The translations under genes were made by a program, and so were the position numbers. Of a stretch of DNA of 64,000 nt, positions 55,501 to 64,000 are shown piece by piece; the stretch's first letter is position 1, and every line of letters starts with the position of its first letter. This stretch comes from Acanthaster planci. Taxonomy: Eukaryota > Echinodermata > Asteroidea > Valvatida > Acanthasteridae. The DNA is taken from assembly GCF_001949145.1 (NCBI RefSeq), contig NW_019091540.1, positions 193,528 to 257,527 of the forward strand, read 5' to 3'. The notes below the pieces were generated by a model. It was given only the letters and a program-made list of their open reading frames with translations, did not search any database and had not been told where the DNA came from.

Positions 55501-56449
55501 CGATATCTCTCCAACATGTACAGTATTGCCTTCCTAACGCCCTGCTGCATAAAATGAGTACATGAGTACTCAATCTTGAGTGTACTGCTCAGTATGTACA
55601 TGTGCAGTACGTTCGTGTGACACCGTTTACAATGCACAGTATGGTATTTCTTGAACTGTAAACAGGTACGAATGGACCGGTACTGTACCTTAATAAGTAG
55701 AATTTCAGATTTCACCTCCTTAACATGCTACACAGAGGTTACTCCTTTATTTTAATACAATGCCACTGTCGAAGTACCAAGCTGGCACGTTAAAATTTCA
55801 GATTAAGAAAACCACATGCAACTTTGGCACGTTTCGGCAACAACAAATTTACTCCACATCTGCTCAAATGCACACACGAAGCAGCAACTCAAACAGCTAC
55901 AGTATATGCCCACAACCAAAATGAGGGCAAAGGCAGTGCATATGCATACATGTACATGTACCGCTACGTAACTATACGACTGCCAACATGGCATCTTTGT
56001 AGTAGTAGTTATAAAACAGTAAGATGTTAGCATGCTTACATGTACAACTGGTTGTAATTTGAACATGTGCAATGTACCTGCACATATGCAAGTACACTGT
56101 GCATGTTTTGACCTTATTAGCCGCATGAATCTGATACAGTACAATGTACATGTACAACCCAGGTTGTGAACAATGAACAGCTTCCTTGTTTTCTGTGCTG
56201 CATGAAGTTTCCTGTTCACTTCAGTGTTGTACACATGTACAAGTACAAAGCTGCACACTACAAGTACATGTAGCAATAGATTCACGAATCTACCAGTATA
56301 TTGTGGTAACCGAGGCAACTTGTAAAACTTAGACCATGGTCTGAAACACAGTAGGCTCAAAAACCAGTAATGAACCAACAGTCAATCTACTGTACAAATG
56401 GGAACTGCACAGCAGTTGAAAAAGCTTTCAAAACTTACAACCCCTTAGA

Positions 56450-56645
56450 CAGTGGCGTAGCCAAGGGGAGCCTGGGGGGGCAGTTGGCCTCCCCCCCACT
56501 AAAAAAAACGGATGACTGGATATTGAACAAGGATAACTTGTCCGGGGCCCAAAAACACACCACTGAAAGCTGGTGCCCCCCCCATAAGATGCTGATGACC
56601 CCTTTGTGCCCCCTCCTCAATGGTAAAATCCTAGCCAAGCCACTG
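56450..56645. mobile_element. hAT-like MITE with CAGTGGC ends and 8-bp flank
   Basis: A 196-base element with left end CAGTGGCGTAGCCAAGG and right end, reverse-complemented, CAGTGGCTTGGCTAGG. The octamers on either side, CCCTTAGA and CCCATAGA, agree at seven of eight positions, as expected for an aged hAT target duplication. The interior has the G and C homopolymer runs (GGGGGGG, CCCCCCC) seen in several other places in the window, so those may be fragments of the same family. Confidence 0.75.
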
Positions 56646-57629
56646 CCCATAGACTTCGAGACCAATTGCCTTAAACATGTGCTACAAATGAGTAGTGGAG
56701 TGCAGTTCATTTCCAGTGCATGCTGAAGTGCCTCTGTTATGGTACTTTGTAACACAGGCATGATGTACAGTGTACATGTACATGTGTAGTTTACAAGTAC
56801 ATGTATATGTAACATGTATGTATGTGCCATAAGGAACTAAATGGCAAAATTGTCAGAAGGATGCATAATACAAGTTAACATTCACCTTTACAATACACAA
56901 TTTCTTAACAGGCTGAACCATGGACTTTTTCAATTTGTTTGGGGAATGAGGACTAGAAGGTGTTTGTCGTTGGTGTTTTTGTGCACCAAGGGATTCACTG
57001 ATTCAAAAATCTCTTGACTTCAAAGGTGTTTTTTTCCGCCTTGCAGGAATTTAATTCACTGCACCTGTTCTCTTGATGTGTGACTACTACATGCAGGAGA
57101 CAATGTCCCGGCCACTACAAGTGCTTATCTCTACAGTGTAGTCCATTTCTACCAGTATCTGTTCTTTCAATATTGCCACCATACATGTGTACTACTGAGT
57201 AGTCAGTCTTTGAGAAAAAGTTGGATATGTACAGTACTGTGTATGCAACAGTCCAGTCTTTGCTACATGTATCTATCAAACTGAAATGACTTGCTACGTG
57301 TGTCTTACTGAAATGACTTGGCTGGCCTCTCTGCTGCTAAGTTTTGCATAGAAGTCCCCTTTCCAAATTGAACTGTGGCCTCAAACTTATTTTGCCTTTC
57401 AGGAACCAGCTGCACATTATCTTTCAATTGAATCAATTCCATGCAATCAGTTTTTCAGTGTAGTATCAGTAGTCCTAACCGGGGTGATTTGACTCTGAAA
57501 AACACAATCCGGTGATTTTGCAGTCAACATGTGTCTTTAGGTACCTTTGGCCATCGTAGCAGTCAGTGAGACATATGGGAAGCCAGCAATAGATACATGT
57601 ACCGGTACGATAGGGCAGCATTAGGTATT

Positions 57630-57740
57630 GACAGACATGGTGGAAGAAAATTGACAGACTGGAGGAAAATTGACGGACATGGTGGAGGAAAATTGACGGA
57701 TATGGTGGAGGAAAATTGACAGACATGGAGGAGGAAAATT
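57630..57740. repeat. 23-bp tandem repeat, 5 copies
   Basis: Five copies of a unit containing GACATGGTGGAGGAAAATT. Four are 23 bases and one is 19 bases; point differences separate the copies. Confidence 0.93.
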
Positions 57741-60700
57741 TACAAAGTACAAATAAAAATTCCTTTTTCTGTTAAAAATTTAAATGTACCAAAAGCTGTA
57801 ACATATTTATTGTTTTCTATGAAATTAATCTCCTTACCAAGAGGTATATGTCTTGATTACGTGGGTGAAAATTTCTGATTGAAAATTTAATGGCAATGCG
57901 AAACAATATCTCAATAATACAGCTACATGTAGGCCTACCATGACAATATGGAATTGAGTCATAAGTAGGCCCAATATTGATCAGGATCATGAAAGGCCTA
58001 ATGTAACATTGTAGGCCTAGGCCTACATCTTACAAGTGCAAATGGCAACTAGTGCTAGCAAACATAAACATACATGTAAATTGGCCAGTGAAATTTCATG
58101 CACTCAAAAAATTGTTGCGCAAGTTCCAACTTGTGCTCAAAAATCATAACAATGACGACGAACGTCATGTACCCCACATGAACCAGTACATGAATAGGCA
58201 GGGGCAGACATCCAGGACATTTTCAGGGAAGAGTTTCATATGGACGCCAATAATTATTTCCTACAGCATTAGCCATCAGAAAGCAAAACATGTCCAGAAA
58301 GTTCAGTTAGTAGGGAAAATATCAAGTCGTTTACTTAGAAAAAAGCATGCTGTGTCGGCACACGTGCCACGGTGATTGATTGATACATTTAAGCACTGCA
58401 ATGTCCAGTGTTCAGTTTCGATGTTATCACAGCTAACGGATAATGCAGAGCTCAGGAATCAGTCATTGCTGGCTGGTGCACCGTGATGTTGTCTCCATGA
58501 CATTAACGTACATGTACAGTTTAAATTGCTATTTGAACGAGATGGTAACTGGGAGCAGGACGACAAGAGCATTTTGGATTTGAAGGGGGCATCTCTCTTT
58601 TCTTCCAAAATGTGAGTTAACCTTCCCATCATTATTGGAATCTCCAATTCTCACTGAACATGCTTAATCCTAAGGTTAAGCCGGGTGCATTAGACAGTTT
58701 CAGGACCATTTTGGAGGTAAATTCAGAGGATTTTGATTTGGGGTACAAGCTATTTTGAGTGAAATGAATTAATGGGATGGAAAGCTTATAGACCTTTGTT
58801 CAGTGATGGCATGATCATGCTGGACCTATGATGTGTTGTAATAACAATGTGTGCATAGTGTTGTGATGGTAATCTACCTATTCAAGATAAACTAGTCAAG
58901 CATGCAGCATTCGCATGTGTGCTTGCATGTGGTAGAGACTGCCCGTAGGAATACGCGATCACCGTGGCCAAGGCGGTCCACAAGTGGTGATGTTTACATT
59001 TAGTCACGTGGGAGGAGAAACCAAGATATTGTGGAGTACCCTAAATTCACGCGTACGAGTATTCGCGTATCCAACTTTCTCGTCATGAAATTCTTGAATG
59101 AAATTATGTGCCGATGTTAATTTACTGTTGATAATCGATAGTTACTTAAGCATTTTCTTTCGGCAGCTACGTGCAATTTGGAAGCTTTTCCAGTGAGAAT
59201 TCGAAAAAAATGTCTGTAGAGCACAGTGTTTTACTTTACAGACTAACTACAAAAATTAACTGGTTGAAACTGTCTACAAAATGGAAACTGTCTACAAAAT
59301 CTAAAGTGGCATCAGTAGGCCAATATGGAACTCTTTCTGCATCACTACACCAAAGCAATCAATGCATTTTTCATAAGTAGGGCATTAATGATGCCCTATA
59401 AAGTGACGTTTGCAAAGTACATGTACGTGCGCCAATTTTGGTGACATACATGAAAGTTTTACTACAGCCGATGCAACTTGTTTGCAGATGATGTTGTTCT
59501 GCTGCTTTGGTGACATCCAATGTTCTTCATAATATTATTCCATGTATGATGTAGGATTTTAGTCAAACTTTTAACTAGGCCTACTGAGAATAAAGTTAGA
59601 AATGCAGTTTATTTAAGAACAATTTTCGGTCAAAGTAGGCTACATGAAGTAAAGTGCATGAATTATGGTGACTCATGGATAGGACTCAACGTCGCCTGAC
59701 CATCCATGACCAATGACCATGTCCACATGGCGAATTGTAGAGTCAAAGTTATTACTTATACTTAGGACAAGCATGGTCCTGGGCTTATCCTGACATTCAG
59801 TGATCTTATACGCGCATATAACACCATGTACGGGGAAACCCATGTACGTGATCATGTCCGTCATATCCCTGTCCGTGTGCATACGTACGTGTACATCCAC
59901 ATGTACCGTAGATGTACAATGTATGAGTAGTACAACTTCATTTTGCGCCACACATCTGACCAGCTGCAGCGCTACCCGCCTTGGCCATTAGCCAGCACTG
60001 CAGTTACGATAAAATTACTCAACATTTTTACAACTTTTGTCATTTTACTTACCTTTATGACAACTGAGAAAAACACTGGAGAATATGGGTAGGGTTTTTC
60101 TATCGAATAATGCGCTTTTTCGTCGAAAATTTTGTTCCGTTTGGTCAAAAGGTTGAGAAAATTACCCTAGTTCCAGTTGTACATCTCCCGGCCTCATCAT
60201 GGAACTTCACACTGCAGTCCTGCTTGTATACCTTTTGTATTCCGTACATCCGGGTGCTAATTGTAATCGGGGTCAAAGGTGAAATGAATGATGGGGTCTG
60301 GTGTCCTTAGAAGAGGCCTTGCAAACGTAAGCGTATTAAAGTAGTGGTATCAGACTGAAGTGACTGACTCGATGATAAACATGTTTCTGCGAAGAATTTC
60401 ATGACAAGACTTGTGGCTTTAGCGACATCCACAAATAGTGAATGTGGAAACTCTACCGTTGAGTAAAGCTCATTGTGCGTATACTAAAATACATACACTA
60501 TATTTGGTTTATTCCATTGAACAGCTGGAGGGGTGTTGTACATGATTTGCCATCGGCCAGGATGTACATGTATGTATGGCCCAGGTGGCACTGGTAGGAG
60601 GAATGGGAGGGGGAGGGACTGTACTAGCAGGCAATTGAATCCTTATTTTAGGGGGTTTGTAGGGGACCCCCAGTTTATTGTCATGTTTAATCTTGTAAAA

Positions 60701-61619
60701 CAGGTCAGTCCTCCAAACCCAAAGGCATTGTCCTCTTTATTGCGCTGACTCTACTTACCATATACAATTCGATTTGAATCAATTCGAATTTCCAAAACAT
60801 ACGTCATGTGTACATGTAGGCCTAGCTACAACTTACACTGATATGTGCCTAGCCTAGTCCAGATAGACTCCTGTATCTTTGCACTTCTGTCAGGAAGTTT
60901 AAGAAGTTGAAACTTAATGAGAATAGTGCTACATCCAGCAATGCTGTCTGGGTTTTGGCACAGCTTTCTTGGTTTGGCTAATTATAGATTTTTTCAGCAT
61001 GCCCTAATTTGAGATATGATAAAAACAAGAATGAATCCATTTCAGTGCGTGAGATTACCTTCTGTGACTCATTGTCAAGGCTTTACAACATTTGTATATC
61101 CACTACAGGAATCATGATTTTCTTGTACGTGTATGCATATACTTTGTAGCATTTCATCCCTCGTAATTCATATACTTTACATACATTCTTTACATTGGGC
61201 ATGATGAGTCACTCTGTACTGTTGGTTGATCTCGATGGGATCATTTGATTGTGCAGCATCTACTGATCATCTTTTAATTTACAGTTGTGGAAGATTATTT
61301 GATGTGGAAAAATATATAAAGTCTGAGATTTGCTGCAGGATCAACAGGTAAGTGCGTCACCTTACCATGAACCAGTCATGCAGATCAACCAAATGCACAA
61401 TCACTTTAAAGATTTGTTGTTCACTTTTCGGTCTCCTTTCCCCCCTTCCAAAAAAAAAAGAACTAGCCAGCAATCCACTGAAGTGCACCGTCTGTTTCCT
61501 GGATGCAAAGTTTGGTGAGACGTCTGCTGCAGCAACAGAGAGAACGCAACCATTTTAGCCCAGAGTCACACCTTGGGGACAGCAGCGGCAGAAGTTGGAG
61601 TCACACCAGCCAGAGTGCC

Positions 61620-63128
61620 ATGAACCACTTCTCAGCCGAGAAGCTGGAGGAGATTCGGCAGCAGATGGCGCTGCATCGGAAGAACTTGCTGTGCATCTGC
61701 AGGCAGGTTGCAGTTTTGTTTGTTTTGTTTTAATGGGTGCGATGATCAAGCACAATGCAAAACATACCATGATGCTGAGGTCAGGGTGCAGTATGAATCT
61801 TGATGTCTATCAGGAACTTGAGCTGCTTAGTAATGGAAGCAGTTTGGCAGGCATGTATGTGTGGCCTTGGTTTTTAGCTCTACGTTGTCCACATGCCAAG
61901 CATGTGCATTGGGTTTTATCGCTCTCCTGTTTACAGCTCTGTGCTCTACAGCTTTTCTATTTTTTCTTAGAGGCGCAGTATTTAGTTTTTTTTCCCCACA
62001 AAGACTTGTTCATAAATTGGACCTTTTGTCACTTAAAACATCGTGACTTTTGTTCAAATATATTATAGCGAAATACAAAGATTTTTCAAAATAAGTTTAT
62101 GAATAAAGATGCTGCAGTGCAGCATTCTTGTGTAATGATTGTTGACATTGATGTATCATTGCACTCATATCAACCAGTGTAAGATATGTTGCTTGTTAGC
62201 AGAGACTTGAAGTGGAAAAAGTTTGAGAGAACATAAGTTAAAAAGCATCAGGTGTTTGTTTCACATACTGTGAGAAAACAAGGTTACTGCTGTAAATCTA
62301 AAGTACTTTTCTACTTAATGGATATGACTGTGCAGTTTTGTATCTGACAATTGTAATTGTTTTGTAATTGCCAAGTAAACTTGAGAAAGTGATTTCATTT
62401 TTCTTTGACTTACAATGCAGATTAGCAATAAGAAGCCTTGTTGAGAAAGCACATTCAGAAGGTGTGGATGATTCCTGTGATGAGTTTAAGAATCTTGCAA
62501 CAATATTGGAGCACATCTTGAGTCACAGACTCAAAGGTAAAAATCACAGAATCAGAGGTCAAAATCATAGACTCAGTCACAAGACTCGAAGTTGAAACTC
62601 GCAGACTTGGTCACAGATTCAGGGGTCATAATCACAGATTAGGAGGTCAAGGTCACAGACTGGGTCATAGGCCCGGCATATAAATCACAGTATTACACAC
62701 TGCACAAACTTGGTAATGGACTTTTAAGGTAAACAATGAACTACAGTATGTTTAATGAGAAGACCAGTGGTCCATATAGGGGGGTGCAGAAATACATATG
62801 ATGTGACTTAGCTTGTAACAGGTAACATGCAACATCACATGCTTCAAGGAGTTTGGATGAATGAGAATGGTTGTAACATTTTGTCTGAGATGCCATTTGT
62901 TGGTAAACACCGCTGCATTTACGTGGGTTTTTTGGGTTTTTTTTTTTTTTTTTTTTTTTACAACACTAACTGTTTTAACGTGTTGCTTACACAGGCCAGA
63001 TTTCCTGGTTTGGGCTGGAGGAGCCCAGGGAATTCTGGGATTTCATCAGCGTGGTGTGTAGTTCGCTCCCCCACAACTGCATTGATAACATTACCAACAT
63101 GGAGGACGCAAAGAAACCCAAGGCAAAG
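61620..63128 (+). CDS. RUNDC3: RUNDC3A/B ortholog (RUN domain), N-terminal exons, partial
   Basis: Coding exons 61620-61702, 62421-62536 and 62995-63128 join in phase to 111 codons; the gene continues beyond the window. The protein reads from MNHFSAEKLEEIRQQ through RKNLLCICRLAIRSLVEK, DDSCDEFKNLATILEHILS, HRLKGQISWFGLEEPREFW and NCIDNITNMEDAKKPKAK. This follows the RUN domain of vertebrate RUNDC3A/RUNDC3B residue by residue, including the ILSHRLKG and NMEN-like segments. RUNDC3A (RPIP8) binds the small GTPase Rap2 and is largely neuronal in mammals; the role here is inferred. The start is uncertain because the frame is open further upstream. The chosen ATG follows GCC, and the vertebrate N-terminus is of similar length. 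The first intron seems to use a GC donor (AG|GCAGGT) because the nearby GT donor would bring a stop codon into the next exon. Confidence 0.88.
62510..62690. repeat. Irregular tandem repeat of TCACAGACT-like units
   Basis: About seven imperfect copies of a 20-30 base unit built on 'gtcacagactcagaggtcaaaa'-like words, beginning at the very end of RUNDC3 exon 2 and extending into the intron. The word TCACAGACTCA itself occurs in the exon (AGTCACAGACTCAAAG), so the array may have grown out of the exon end. Confidence 0.6.
62939..62959. repeat. Poly-T tract
   Basis: A run of about 21 T, 36 bases upstream of the RUNDC3 exon at 62995. It probably contributes to the polypyrimidine tract of that acceptor or is the tail of a retroposed sequence. 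Confidence 0.9.
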
Positions 63129-64000
63129 GTACGACTATGTCTTACCACAGTCCAGATTTTTTTCTATAGTTCTGTAACTATCCAGGTGTGCTCTTACATT
63201 GCGTTTACTGGTGACAAATAGCACATGCAAACCCAACCTTACAACTGAGTCGCAAGTCACAAGAGCCACATTTGACCTATTTAAAACAAACCCTGAAACT
63301 TTCCACCCTCGTAATGTTAATTTTTCGGGATCAGGATGCCAAAGAAGTACTACACCAAAACAAAGAGCTTAGTTGGGCTTTGCAAATGCAAACTAAAACT
63401 TGCTGGGGAAAATGGCCTTGGGGCTCATTTGGTGGTGGGAACCTTTTTTTCATTATCCTAGCAACAATCTTCCTTCAGGGAAACCTGGTCTTGTTCACAT
63501 GCTTGCTTGTTTTGCCGTGGCAAGTCTTTAGCGTAGTGGTTTGGGCCACGTTTAGTTGTCGCCCTGTCAGTAACTTCTAGTTCCTCCTAGAGTAGGTAGC
63601 GATGTGCAAGACACAGTTGGTGATATTCCTGTATGTTTTAATGATTGCCTCAAATCGTCGCTTACAAAAACCACTTCACAATGAATTCTGCATGTATTGC
63701 AGCGTGGCATCTATATTCAATCCCAAACTTGAGTGGTTCCCATTAAAGTTGTACCCACAGGGGCTCATATTAGTCAACGGAGGTTGAATGTGTGAGGTAC
63801 CCTCAAGTGGCCTTGGGCCACAGGCCGGCTTTGTTGGAAATACTTCTCTGCAACATCATCTCAGAGCATGAAAGAAAAGCGACAGTGTAGTAAGAAATGT
63901 CGCTCACATCTTAAATGAATGACCACCCAGGGTCAGCACTTAGGAAGTGCCAATTTGTAAAGGGTAGTGGTTGTGGTGTCTTGTCATTTAAAAAGTCGAT
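63129..64000. other. RUNDC3 intron, open at the window end
   Basis: The expected next coding segment (starting GRAWIR in vertebrate RUNDC3) is not found here, so these bases are intron. Nothing else is recognised. Confidence 0.6.

Larger units (their letters stand above)
38905..61619. other. Gene-poor stretch between SPOP and RUNDC3
   Basis: About 22.7 kb without a recognisable protein-coding exon. The identifiable contents are the repeats and mobile-element remnants listed separately. SPOP 5' untranslated exons and the RUNDC3 promoter must lie here or be embedded in it. Between about 58.9 and 59.1 kb the sequence is richer in CpG and contains a CACGTG E-box (59005-59010), making it a possible but unproven promoter area. 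From 57.8 to 61.5 kb I see nothing else definite. Confidence 0.45.

Noticed and set aside
55803-56378. A 191-codon minus-strand open frame, the longest in the upstream region apart from esterase and SPOP exons and their shadows
   Set aside because: It includes repeat-derived Val-His and Cys-Thr runs, has no family resemblance, no splice context and no partner exons; chance openness is more likely.
58960-59000. GTGGCCAAGGCGG resembling a tRNA-Leu A box
   Set aside because: No B box or cloverleaf pairing follows at the right distance.
59480-59515. A short plus-strand reading LFADDVVLLL resembling a reverse-transcriptase active site
   Set aside because: Only about ten codons match, a stop follows immediately, and no other reverse-transcriptase motif is found nearby; it may be a tiny relic or chance.

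Overview
The window is eukaryotic nuclear DNA from an invertebrate animal. It has intron-rich genes with GT-AG junctions, long AT-rich introns, many degenerate transposon remnants, and two runs of N (5355-5655 and 38629-38683) that mark scaffold gaps in a draft assembly. The proteins and the abundance of the palindromic motif TACATG/ACATGT point to a marine deuterostome. An echinoderm, perhaps a sea star, is my best guess, but the sequence alone does not prove it. Four protein-coding genes can be supported, and I rebuilt their exons by eye from splice sites, reading phase and family motifs.

Region 1 (about 2.3-20.7 kb, minus strand): two tandem paralogous type-B carboxylesterases (cholinesterase-like, secreted). 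Esterase A (2310-9531, 9 coding exons) and esterase B (12751-20688, 10 coding exons) each give an open chain of 594 codons including stop. Both have a signal peptide and the Ser-Glu-His triad. Neither has the tryptophan that binds choline in acetylcholinesterase. Two intron positions differ between them. An intron of esterase A holds a 5'-truncated, decayed non-LTR retrotransposon, and another holds an inverted-repeat structure interrupted by the first assembly gap.

Region 2 (20.7-27.7 kb): about 7 kb without a recognisable gene.

Region 3 (27.7-38.9 kb, minus strand): an ortholog of SPOP, the MATH-BTB substrate adaptor of cullin-3 ubiquitin ligases. Eight coding exons encode about 362 residues that align almost end to end with the vertebrate protein. 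Its introns carry a TTAA-bounded transposon-like element and a 28-29 bp minisatellite.

Region 4 (38.9-61.6 kb): a long gene-poor stretch saturated with TACATGTA-type palindromes. It holds several inverted-repeat elements (46666-47119, 47913-48060, 51067-52524, 56450-56645), a tRNA-derived SINE near 48.3 kb and short tandem repeats. Any SPOP 5' untranslated exons and any shared promoter would lie here.

Region 5 (61.6-64 kb, plus strand): the first three recognisable coding exons of a RUNDC3A/B (RUN-domain) ortholog, running off the window end. Its first intron appears to use a GC-AG splice pair. SPOP and RUNDC3 diverge from the gene-poor stretch. In human, SPOP and RUNDC3A both lie on 17q21, so this may be a remnant of ancient linkage.

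I found no clear new molecular system. The most unusual features are the dense palindromic hexamer field, the nested inverted-repeat elements near 51-52.5 kb and the divergence of the esterase pair.
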